Below are positions 42,495-49,849 of a stretch of DNA of 64,000 bases, in pieces. The stretch is taken from NCBI GenBank assembly GCA_020072585.1, contig JAIQGL010000007.1, positions 62,001 through 126,000 of the forward strand, given 5' to 3'. The stretch comes from Terriglobia bacterium. GTDB lineage: Bacteria; Acidobacteriota; Terriglobia; Terriglobales; Acidobacteriaceae. The notes beneath the pieces were generated by a model. It saw only the letters and a program-made list of their open reading frames with translations, was not told the origin of the DNA and made no database searches. Made by a program: the position numbers and the translations under genes. The first letter of the stretch is position 1, and every line of letters starts with the position of its first letter.

Positions 42495-44615
42495 ATGCTT
42501 TCCCAGAGCAAACTCAAACAACTGGTCGCGTTCTTCTTCTCTCTATGCGCGATCACACTATTCAGCGTTACCTATCTCTCTGCAAAAGGCGGGGGTGGTG
42601 GCCAAGACAACAATGGGGCCCGGAACCAAGTAGGCAAAGGCGGTAATGGCGGCCAGAATGGCGGAGTACAGGTAGGCGGCCAAAAAGGTAAGGGCGGCAA
42701 CGGCGACGGTAATGGTGGCGATAATGGGGGGAACGGCGGTGGCAAAGGTGGAAATGGCGGCAGCAAAGGTGGAAACGGTGGTGGCAAAGGCGGCAACGGC
42801 GGCGGTCATGACGGCCGCGGTCTTACGTCGTTAAAGACTGTCCCTATCCCTGGCCCTACTGCAACAGAACTGGCGAACGTGATCAAAGACAAGAACGCTG
42901 CGATTGCTCTGGGTAAAGCGTTCTTCTGGGAGATGCAGTTTGGCAGCGACGGCAAAACAGCCTGCGCTACCTGTCACTTCAATGCAGGCGCGGACAGCCG
43001 CATCAACAATCAAACAGATCCTGGATTGCGTCGCGTCGATGGCAACGGCTTTCCTTCGCCTGACTCAACTACATTTCACGCGGGCTTTGGACCAAATCAC
43101 AGTCTCGCTCTCAGCGACTTCCCGCTGCACACTCTGAATCGCGACAACAACAACATCGTGGGTTCGCAGGGTGTGTTCCGCTACAACTTTAATGACGTGG
43201 TGCTGGGGCAAGCCGCGGAAAACGAAACCGGCGTCACCGATCCCGTCTGGAGCATCTCCAACGGCGCTGACGGCACGGTGAACGTCCGGCGCTCCACGCC
43301 GCGCAACGCTCCTCCGGTCATCAACGCGGTATTCAACTACCGCAATTTCTGGGACGGACGCGCGCAGAGCACCTTCAACGGCGTGAATCCCTTCGGCGCC
43401 GGCGATCCCAGTGCGCATCTTCTTCAAGTCGATCCCAGCAATCCCAACTCTACGATCGAAGTCACGCTTCGCTTGTCGAACTCTTCGCTGGCATCGCAGG
43501 CCGTTGGGCCTCCGGGCAGTGACGTGGAAATGTCCGCTACGGGCCGTCCATTCGTGAAGATGGGCAAGAAGATGCTCATGCTCACTCCGCTGGCCTTGCA
43601 ACAGGTCGCAGCCGATGACAGCGTGCTCGGCAGCCTGAGCGCATCACCCAACAACGGCCTGACCACGGATTATGTCGCCATGATCAAGGCTGCATTCCAG
43701 AACAAGTGGTGGGGCTCCAACATTGTGGTGGACGCCAACAGCAACGTTCTTCACACCGGCGCGCCGCAGAACACTGACGAGTACTCGCAGATGGAATACA
43801 ACTTCTCGCTCTTCTGGGGAGTCGCTATCCAGATGTACGAATCCACTCTGGTTTCAGACAACTCGCGCTTTGACCAGTTCATGGACGGCAACCGCACCGC
43901 TCTCACAGCTCTTGAACAGCTCGGTCTTGATCGCTTCCAGGGCAAGGGTCACTGCGCCAGCTGCCACAATGGCGCTGAATTCACTGATGCCACGGTTTCC
44001 AACGTTCTGCAACACGGCTCCGTGGTTGAGCAACTGCCTGGCGGACGCTGGCACGATATCGGCTTCCACAACATCGGCGTGCGCCCGACCGACGACGACA
44101 TGGGCCTCGCGGCCTCTGATCCTTCCGGATTAGCGTCTCTCTCCGTGGCCCAGCTCGCCGCCATGGGACAGGTCACCGGAACTCCGGTGCCTGCCGGCGC
44201 GCCCGTCTCCGTTCGTGGAGCGGTCAAAACGCCCAGCCTGCGCAACGTTGAACTGACCGGTCCGTTCTTCCTGAATGGCGGCCAAGCCAACCTCTCCCAG
44301 GTGGTGGATTTCTACAGCCGCGGCGGGGACTTCCCTTCTTCGGACATCGATCCCAATCTTGAGCGCGCCAGCTTTGGCACGCTCGATCGAGCTGCCGTGG
44401 TGGCTTTCCTGAAGTCGCTCACGGACGAACGCGTAAGAAATCAAAGCGCGCCCTTCGACCATCCTTCACTCGCGGTTCCAAACGGTGGAGCGGTGTCGAA
44501 TGGCGTTCTGACGGAGCAAATGCTCACGATTCCTGCTACCGGCGCCGCTGGTGGAGCACCCATGGCCAAGTTCTGTGAATCATTGGCCGGGGCATCCGTC
44601 CAGCAGTGCCAGTGA
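42495..44615 (+). CDS. Di-heme cytochrome c peroxidase-like protein with Gly-rich N-terminal repeat
   Basis: 706 residues from ATG 42495 (AAGGAG nine bases upstream). Signal helix 'VAFFFSLCAITLFSVTYLSA', then about 80 residues of low-complexity Gly/Asn/Lys repeat (words like GGNGGGKGGNGG). The rest is a MauG/CcpA-type di-heme domain with heme motifs 'CATCH' (in TACATCHFNAG) and 'CASCH' (in GHCASCHNGAEF), 'YRNFWDGRAQSTFNGVNPFG' and 'VKTPSLRNVELTGPFFLNGG'. Periplasmic or cell-surface peroxidase or oxidase acting through c-type hemes. The repeat is unusual for the family and suggests surface display or matrix attachment. Own terminator follows; a cupredoxin gene is convergent. Confidence 0.88.
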   Translation: MLSQSKLKQLVAFFFSLCAITLFSVTYLSAKGGGGGQDNNGARNQVGKGGNGGQNGGVQVGGQKGKGGNGDGNGGDNGGNGGGKGGNGGSKGGNGGGKGGNGGGHDGRGLTSLKTVPIPGPTATELANVIKDKNAAIALGKAFFWEMQFGSDGKTACATCHFNAGADSRINNQTDPGLRRVDGNGFPSPDSTTFHAGFGPNHSLALSDFPLHTLNRDNNNIVGSQGVFRYNFNDVVLGQAAENETGVTDPVWSISNGADGTVNVRRSTPRNAPPVINAVFNYRNFWDGRAQSTFNGVNPFGAGDPSAHLLQVDPSNPNSTIEVTLRLSNSSLASQAVGPPGSDVEMSATGRPFVKMGKKMLMLTPLALQQVAADDSVLGSLSASPNNGLTTDYVAMIKAAFQNKWWGSNIVVDANSNVLHTGAPQNTDEYSQMEYNFSLFWGVAIQMYESTLVSDNSRFDQFMDGNRTALTALEQLGLDRFQGKGHCASCHNGAEFTDATVSNVLQHGSVVEQLPGGRWHDIGFHNIGVRPTDDDMGLAASDPSGLASLSVAQLAAMGQVTGTPVPAGAPVSVRGAVKTPSLRNVELTGPFFLNGGQANLSQVVDFYSRGGDFPSSDIDPNLERASFGTLDRAAVVAFLKSLTDERVRNQSAPFDHPSLAVPNGGAVSNGVLTEQMLTIPATGAAGGAPMAKFCESLAGASVQQCQ

Positions 44616-44656
44616 GAAGGTTGCAACACTTAGTATTTGGCTTGATGTAAACCTGG

Positions 44657-44690
44657 GAGGCCGCAAAACAAGGCGGCCTCTTTATTTTGT
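44657..44690 (+). terminator. Terminator of the di-heme peroxidase gene
   Basis: GAGGCCGC / GCGGCCTC 8-bp stem (44657-44664, 44673-44680), followed by TTTATTTTGT. Confidence 0.85.
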
Positions 44691-44835
44691 TTGGGCAGCC
44701 TTATTTTTGGGTAGCGGTGTAGTTTGAAAAAATTCAAGGTCGTCATCCCGAATCCCGTTAAGCGAGCGAGCGCTTTTACCAGCGCGCGAGTTGAAATTGG
44801 GGGAAAAATTCGACCCATATTTGTGATTGAAAAAA

Positions 44836-44888
44836 GCCGGGCACCCATCCTTTTCTCGTCCCGTTGACGAAAAGGGTGAGCACCCGGC
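44836..44888. repeat. Imperfect 53-bp palindrome
   Basis: GCCGGGCACCCATCCTTTTC (44836-44855) pairs with GAAAAGGGTGAGCACCCGGC (44869-44888) with a few mismatches. A related half-site AGGCACCCATTTTTGCGAGA lies at 55460-55479. It looks like a dispersed palindromic intergenic element; 44690-45016 otherwise holds nothing convincing. Confidence 0.6.
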
Positions 44889-45016
44889 ATGTGAGGAAGC
44901 GCTTTCCAGCAAGAGAGAACGATCCCCATCGTCAGGTCTCTTTAGCGCTTTACTTCGTGAGTCCGCTGCGCGCAGCTAGCGCCCGGATCGCTCGCTTGCT
45001 TTCGCTCGCTAACGTC

Positions 45017-45577
45017 TCACTTGACCTCAACTTCCACCCGCATCCAGGGATGAATGCAGCATTGAAAAAGGTGTTTGCCTTTTGACAATTCCGGGAGCTT
45101 GATTTCGCTGCCTTGCAGAATCCTGGTCCTGGCCACTCCAAGGTTTTTAAAGCCGCCGGAACATTCTGGAACGGTGTCAGCTCCCGCATTGAGTGGCGGT
45201 ATGAAGCCGCCACCGAAATTTGCCACCTCAGTAAAGGTGTGCGGCTCGCCGCCCTGGTCAACCACGCTCAGCGGCGTCCCTTCCTTGATCACAACGCTGT
45301 CGGGCTCAAAATCCCAGCCCGGATCCGGCGTGCCGGCGGCCGCCTGGGCGAACAACTGGTCCAGCGTGGTGAAAGCTCCCAAAGCTACGTTCTTGCAAAA
45401 GTCGGCGCCAAGCGCCGCGTTGAATGTGGCTGGATCGCATTCGTCCAAGGCCACAATCTGTACTGCCTGTGTTGCGGGCTTTTGCTGTTTGTGTTCTTGC
45501 GTTGGTCCCTGAGCAAGCGCGTACGTAGCGCTCAAGAACATGAAAAAGCCCAGTAGCCATTGATTGCGGTTCATCAT
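45017..45577 (-). CDS. Secreted cupredoxin (plastocyanin-like)
   Basis: 186 residues. Signal 'WLLGFFMFLSATYALAQG'. The C-terminal half is a type I copper fold: 'DSVVIKEGTPLSVVDQGGEP' leads into 'HTFTEVANFGGGF' (first His ligand), and 'HLFQCCIHPWMRVEVEVK' supplies Cys, His and Met. The N-terminal 70 residues ('IVALDECDPATFNAALGADF') are a separate acidic segment with two cysteines. Would carry electrons or bind copper in the periplasm; a partner for the neighbouring di-heme peroxidase is plausible but unproven. Start may be either of two adjacent ATGs. Confidence 0.85.
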   Translation of the reverse strand: MMNRNQWLLGFFMFLSATYALAQGPTQEHKQQKPATQAVQIVALDECDPATFNAALGADFCKNVALGAFTTLDQLFAQAAAGTPDPGWDFEPDSVVIKEGTPLSVVDQGGEPHTFTEVANFGGGFIPPLNAGADTVPECSGGFKNLGVARTRILQGSEIKLPELSKGKHLFQCCIHPWMRVEVEVK

Positions 45578-45670
45578 TGCAGTTTTTCCTTTTCCGTCAG
45601 TTTAGTTTTTGTCAAGGGGCAATCTTTCCTTGGTGAAACCTGCGCTCTCAACCCATTCGCACTCGTCTGC

Positions 45671-46240
45671 CTAGATCATTCGTTCGGCAGAGACCAGCAG
45701 GGGAACGCCATTCATGAGCGAATCGAAAACAGGAGAAAATGTCGGGCCCAGCTTGCCCAGCTCCTGCAGTTGTTCTTCCGTCACGTTGGCCTTGATTCGC
45801 AGCTTAAGGCGGATCTGCTGATAGCCGTTGCGAACCGTGGGATCAAGGCCCAGAAAACCCTGCAGGTCCAGATCACCATCAAGGGATGATTCAACCTGTT
45901 CAATAGCGATGCCACGCGCCGCAGCGTGATACACCATGGAGGTTGTCACACAGGCTGCCAGGGCGTGCAGCAAATGCTCGACCGGGTTCGCTCCTCTATC
46001 CGTGCCGAGCAGGATGTCCGGTTCGTCGGCCGAGAGAGTGAAACCGGTCTTGTGCGAAAGCTCCTGTCCGCAGCCAGAGAATGAGCCCACCTCAGACCTG
46101 TTCTCGCCGGCATCTATCCAACGATTCTCAATTCGAAAATTGAACCGCCCCAGTTCCGGCGAAGCCTTTACGGCGCTGACAGTTTCCTGTAGTCGAGTTG
46201 TATCGACACCATTGATGTTGTGCGTGATTTCCAATTGCAT
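45671..46240 (-). CDS. OsmC-family protein
   Basis: 189 residues from ATG 46240. OsmC/Ohr fold: 'GSFSGCGQELSHKTGFTLSA', 'GTDRGANPVEHLLHALAACV', 'TTSMVYHAAARGIAIEQVES' and 'VRNGYQQIRLKLRIKANVTE'. The 'AACV' cysteine corresponds to a catalytic thiol of peroxide-reducing members; the second cysteine 'SGCGQ' sits in the N-terminal strand region. Likely organic-peroxide detoxification, or an OsmC-like protein of unknown substrate. Separately transcribed from the RiPP locus upstream. Confidence 0.85.
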   Translation of the reverse strand: MQLEITHNINGVDTTRLQETVSAVKASPELGRFNFRIENRWIDAGENRSEVGSFSGCGQELSHKTGFTLSADEPDILLGTDRGANPVEHLLHALAACVTTSMVYHAAARGIAIEQVESSLDGDLDLQGFLGLDPTVRNGYQQIRLKLRIKANVTEEQLQELGKLGPTFSPVFDSLMNGVPLLVSAERMI

Positions 46241-46391
46241 GTTCTTCTTAATTCCTTTTACCCGAGAGATTTTTGCGACCCGCTTCCATTGCCTTCTATA
46301 TAAGCAATGGGAATGCCATAGGTGCTGCGGCAAATTGTGGTTGCCTTCAATGACTTGCGGCGATGCGGCGGAAAGCCCGACTCACGATTTT

Positions 46392-46427
46392 TCGCGACTT
46401 GTTATTTCTCGCGAGAGGAAGTCGCGA
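46392..46427. repeat. Inverted repeat downstream of the radical SAM gene
   Basis: TCGCGACTT (46392-46400) and AAGTCGCGA (46419-46427) enclose a TCTCGCGAGA palindrome. There is no U-tract on the minus strand, so it is a 3' hairpin rather than a classical terminator. Confidence 0.5.
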
Positions 46428-46481
46428 GAGCAGAAAAAGAAAAAGGAGGGGGAGCAGGACAGCTTGGACTAGCGATTCTGG

Positions 46482-48584
46482 TTACGCCAGGGCTATGAGT
46501 CGCTGCTGGCGCAGCATCTCGATCCCCGCTAAACATGCCTTTTCCGGCGTAACGCCCGGAATCTCGATATTACGCAGCAGGAACTCTCCCGCAATCTCCT
46601 GTACCGTCAAGCCGCCTTCACAAAGGTCCAGCAATTCGGCCGAGAGCGGGGTAAGTTGGCGAACTTCCGCCGGCCCCAGCGGAGTCCTGCGAATTGCGAG
46701 CTTCACCGGCCGATTGGGAACGTCATGTAACGGGCTTCTCTGCCGGAGCCGCCGAACAATCTCCTGATAATCCGCCGGAAGCTGGATGACATTTACTCCC
46801 GGACGCAGTTGTAGACGGCTGTCCGGGGAAAGCAGCTTTTCATTGTCTGCGGAAATGTCACCGGAGACTTGCTCTTGATTCTGGCGGATGGCGTTCATTT
46901 CATGGTCCGATTCATGATCGCGGCCAAGCAATGCCGCTTCATATTCTGCCAGCGCCGTAATTGCCAGAGGCGCTTTGCTCGCAGCAGGTATGTAATGCAA
47001 CCGCACAAACTGGAAAAAGTCTGCCGGAAAGCCGCTTTGCGCGTAGTAGGCGGTACGATCGCCCTCTGAGAAATGTACTCCGTTTTTTGTCCGCCATTCC
47101 TGCCATTGCTGAAAAACGTCCACTACGTTGCCGCTGTCCTGATGCAGTCCCAGGAGAAGCCGTCGAAATGCCCTCATGCCATTCAGGAGAAAATCGCGTA
47201 ACTCCTTAAGGAATTCGCGTTCGATGTGAGGCAAGGGAACAGAGTAAAAGCTGGAAAAAATTTCCGGATGCGCAGCAATCATCGCATGGTCTTCAGGCTG
47301 CTGCTGCCATCCGCGATACGACATATCGGCAACATCGTCATTCAGGACAAGCGAATCTTTGTGCTGCTTCTGGATGGGCGTATCCGCCAGAGGAGCCAGG
47401 ATGCTGAGTTGAGGATCAGCGTAGTCATAGCGCAGTGAATCCACAAAGAACGCTGCGGTATCGCGCAGGTCATTCATGGTTTCGTCGGGGAAGCCGGCCA
47501 TCAATGAGACCGCTGTACTGATTTTGAATTTGTCGCAGGAACGGACGCGCTCCGCCGAATCGTTCAATTCCAGGCCCTTGTCAATGATTTTCTGCATGCG
47601 CCGCGAGCCGGTCTCAATGCCGAAAAAAATGCCGCGGCAGCCTGCTTTGGCCATGAGCTCGATCAGTTCTTCGTCAACACAGTCCGTGCGCGCGCTACAG
47701 CCCCATGTAAATTCTTCCTTGCTCCCCAGCAGGGCTTCACAAAATGCCACCACGCGTTTGCGGTCCACCGTGAACATGTCGTGGACCAGCTCAAAAGAGT
47801 TGATGCCGTACGTTTGCTTGACCCTGCGCATATCGGCAATCATTTGCGCCGGACTCTTCAGCCGGAAACTGCGACGGAAAAAATCGTTGGTCGAACAGAA
47901 GGTGCAGGCAAAGGGGCAGCCACGCCCCAGCTCGAGCGGGAAATGGCGGCAGAAACGAACGTCTGGAAAGAGATGAAAAGCTGGAAATGGCAACGCGTCC
48001 AGGTCTGAAACCAGGGGAGCAGCCGCGGTGCGCACTATTTCTCCGTCTTCATCCCGGCGAAACGTAATGCCTGAGATTGTGGCCAGAGAGCTGTGCCGGG
48101 TGAGCGCATCCACAAGGTCAGGAAGGGTTTGTTCCGCTTCACCGCGCACTACCAGATCAACAAATGGAAAAGCGCGCATAGTGGAGACATCCACCACGGA
48201 CGCCTGGGGGCCGCCCAGCACGACCACTGACTCGCGATGCGCTCGCTTGACCTCAGCGGCGATGCGCAGCGTCAGCGGGTAGCTGCTGCAAACCGTACTG
48301 AAACCAAAGAAGTCGAAATCGCGGCCCGCGAAGTAATCTCCGGCAAAACGGCAAAAATCCGTTTCAGCGCTGCTTTGGCTTCGATTCGATTTTTGCAGCC
48401 AATCGTAGTAAACGCGATTGAGGTCCACAACTTCCGGATGCAAGCCCTTTGCTTCCAGCACGGCGGCGAGGCTCAGGATGCCAACAGGGGCAAGCTCACC
48501 CATAACGCGAGCTGCTTCCTTTTCGTCCATGGCCCAGTTATCGAACCGATTGGCCGTGGGCGCACTGATGAGGCAAACCTTCAT
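46482..48584 (-). CDS. B12-binding radical SAM enzyme, RiPP maturation C-methyltransferase type
   Basis: 700 residues from ATG 48584 (GTG 48593 adds three). N-terminal B12-binding-like Rossmann domain ('PVGILSLAAVLEAKGLHPEV', 'VVLGGPQASVVDVSTMRAFP'). Radical SAM cluster motif 'GRGCPFACTFCST' (C223, C227, C230) and 'GIFFGIETGSRRMQKIIDKG'. The C-terminal end 'ELLDLCEGGLTVQEIAGEFL' ... 'EMLRQQRLIAL' resembles a PqqD-like peptide recognition element. The layout fits the RiPP maturation radical SAM C-methyltransferase family (TIGR03975-like). Two small paralogous peptides with conserved C-termini lie directly upstream on the same strand, as expected for precursors. Which residues are modified is unknown. 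Confidence 0.85.
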   Translation of the reverse strand: MKVCLISAPTANRFDNWAMDEKEAARVMGELAPVGILSLAAVLEAKGLHPEVVDLNRVYYDWLQKSNRSQSSAETDFCRFAGDYFAGRDFDFFGFSTVCSSYPLTLRIAAEVKRAHRESVVVLGGPQASVVDVSTMRAFPFVDLVVRGEAEQTLPDLVDALTRHSSLATISGITFRRDEDGEIVRTAAAPLVSDLDALPFPAFHLFPDVRFCRHFPLELGRGCPFACTFCSTNDFFRRSFRLKSPAQMIADMRRVKQTYGINSFELVHDMFTVDRKRVVAFCEALLGSKEEFTWGCSARTDCVDEELIELMAKAGCRGIFFGIETGSRRMQKIIDKGLELNDSAERVRSCDKFKISTAVSLMAGFPDETMNDLRDTAAFFVDSLRYDYADPQLSILAPLADTPIQKQHKDSLVLNDDVADMSYRGWQQQPEDHAMIAAHPEIFSSFYSVPLPHIEREFLKELRDFLLNGMRAFRRLLLGLHQDSGNVVDVFQQWQEWRTKNGVHFSEGDRTAYYAQSGFPADFFQFVRLHYIPAASKAPLAITALAEYEAALLGRDHESDHEMNAIRQNQEQVSGDISADNEKLLSPDSRLQLRPGVNVIQLPADYQEIVRRLRQRSPLHDVPNRPVKLAIRRTPLGPAEVRQLTPLSAELLDLCEGGLTVQEIAGEFLLRNIEIPGVTPEKACLAGIEMLRQQRLIALA

Positions 48585-48667
48585 GGTTGTCACTTGATGG
48601 AACTGCGACCAAATGGTGTTGATGCACCACGGGCTAGCTACTCCAGGCCGTGATGCATCGTGACCAA

Positions 48668-48973
48668 TCAGGTGGTAGGGACTTCGCAGCCCATGTTGGT
48701 GACCAACGTATTCTGAAATGCCTTTTGTATCTCCAGAATCTGGGTGTCGGTCAACTGTACATCGCGCACTTGGCTTATAGCCTCAGGCAGTTGATTGACT
48801 ATGTGTCTTGCCAGTGCCCGGGCCCATTCTCTTTCCGCAACAACAACGGTTTGGGGCATCGTCGCGGCGCCAGCCGCGGCGCCACCGAGTATAGACGCCC
48901 CGCCTACTGCAAGCGCGCCACGCATCACAGCTCGACGATCAAGACCTTTCGATTTATCCTTGGGTTTTGACAT
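48668..48973 (-). CDS. Putative RiPP precursor 2 with twin-arginine signal
   Basis: 101 residues with CAGGAG before ATG 48973. Residues 1-37 form a Tat-type signal: basic start, 'LDRRAVMRGALAVGGASILG' (twin Arg then hydrophobic helix), ending 'GAAAGAA'. From residue 39 the protein aligns along its whole length with precursor 1: 'MPQTVVVAEREWARALARHI', 'VNQLPEAISQVRDVQLTDTQ', 'ILEIQKAFQNTLVTNMGCEV', ending PTT. The amphipathic middle would be the leader and NMGCEVPTT the likely core. Lies 75 bases upstream of the radical SAM gene. A Tat route would allow export after cytoplasmic modification (inference). Confidence 0.75.
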   Translation of the reverse strand: MSKPKDKSKGLDRRAVMRGALAVGGASILGGAAAGAATMPQTVVVAEREWARALARHIVNQLPEAISQVRDVQLTDTQILEIQKAFQNTLVTNMGCEVPTT

Positions 48974-48977
48974 TAAG

Positions 48978-49085
48978 TCACTCCTGAGAAAAATATTTGG
49001 CCACAGAGCTTAATCTTTCAACTTGTCGGTTATCAAGCCGGAATGAGATGCTGAGGCGTTTCTCGCCAACTTTCATGGTTGTCAC
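48978..49085 (-). pseudogene. Decayed copy of the radical SAM gene start
   Basis: GTGACAACCATGAA (49085-49072) repeats the start of the radical SAM gene (48593-48580). The 32-residue frame that follows (MKVGEKRLSISFRLDNRQVE...) aligns without gaps to the enzyme's first 16 residues at M1, K2, V3, R13, D15 and N16, then stops at 48978, five bases before precursor 2. The 3' flanks of both precursors are also alike. This shows a tandem duplication of precursor plus enzyme start, with the inner enzyme copy lost. It might be translated as a short peptide. Confidence 0.65.
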
Positions 49086-49153
49086 TTGTTGGACTGCGAC
49101 AGAACGGCGCTGACACATCGCAGGATAACTACACTCGCCCTGATGCATTGTGA

Positions 49154-49348
49154 TCAACCAGTAGTTGTTACATCGCAGCCCATGTTGTTGACCAACGTAT
49201 TCTCAAATGCTTTCCGTAGCTCATCAACCTGGTCGACGGTCAATTGGATGTCACGAACCTGGCTTACAGCCTGCGGTAGCTGGTTGGCTACGAATCTTGC
49301 CAGGGCTCTGCCCCACTCTTTCTCTACGGTAATGACAGCTTGAGGCAT
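49154..49348 (-). CDS. Putative RiPP precursor 1
   Basis: 64 residues from ATG 49348, preceded by a strong GGAGGAGG. Starts MPQAVITVEKEWGRALARFV, continues 'ANQLPQAVSQVRDIQLTVDQ', 'VDELRKAFENTLVNNMGCDV' and ends TTTG. An amphipathic helical leader is followed by a short Cys/Thr tail. About 60 percent of positions match precursor 2 by eye, with identity strongest in 'QLP.A.SQVRD.QLT' and 'NTLV.NMGC.V.TT'. No Gly-Gly cleavage site, Nif11 or NHLP signature is seen. Core chemistry is unknown. Confidence 0.75.
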   Translation of the reverse strand: MPQAVITVEKEWGRALARFVANQLPQAVSQVRDIQLTVDQVDELRKAFENTLVNNMGCDVTTTG

Positions 49349-49398
49349 GGGTTCCTCCTCCAAGTTTCATTAAAGCATTCTAAAAATACAGCAGGGAG

Positions 49399-49427
49399 TA
49401 TATACCCGACCCTTATACCCCTTTCAA
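49399..49427 (-). promoter_or_regulatory. Promoter of the RiPP locus
   Basis: TTGAAA (49427-49422) and TATATA (49404-49399) with a 17-bp spacer on the minus strand. The predicted start is about 45 bases before precursor 1, with no other gene between. Confidence 0.6.
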
Positions 49428-49635
49428 GTGTTTTTAGGTGATTTAATTGTTCGCTCTGTTCAGGTTGTCCTCGGAAAACTCCGGCTTCCGCCGCCTGAAA
49501 CCAGGGCTCGGCAAGGCCTCGTCGCAACCTTTCAAAAACCATCCTTCAAAAGCATTGAAAATGCTCTGTGATAGCTCAATTTTGTTGAAGGAATATCTTG
49601 AGATGGCCACATCAGTTCTGAGCTAGCAACGTAAG

Positions 49636-49684
49636 TTGTTGAAAAGATGTGGTTGAGCGCGATATAGGGATCGAACTTCAATCT
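49636..49684 (-). pseudogene. Degraded copy of the tRNA-Lys 3' end and flank
   Basis: TTGAAAAGATGTGGT (plus strand) is identical to the flank of the tRNA-Lys gene at about 51325-51339. It is followed by GAGCGCG and a T-arm-like GATCGAAC.TTCAA, matching the tRNA 3' half including the CCA. The rest of the tRNA is missing. This resembles an att-type duplication left by integration at a tRNA 3' end. Confidence 0.65.
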
Positions 49685-49849
49685 AACCGGTCCCAGAATG
49701 CATTGTTCCAACTGCGCGTGACCGGGTACGAAATCGAGTTGAACTGACACGCTGACTACATTCCGGCCACCGCCCAGCCTCTACAGCAACCCGGGGCGAA
49801 TTGTCGGAGAGTCCCGCCGTGTTTGATTCGCTAATAGAAACATCCTCGA

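Noticed and set aside
42600-42830. CRISPR-like repetitive stretch
   Set aside because: Repeats are in-frame Gly-rich codons within the peroxidase gene, with no spacer structure and no cas genes in the window.
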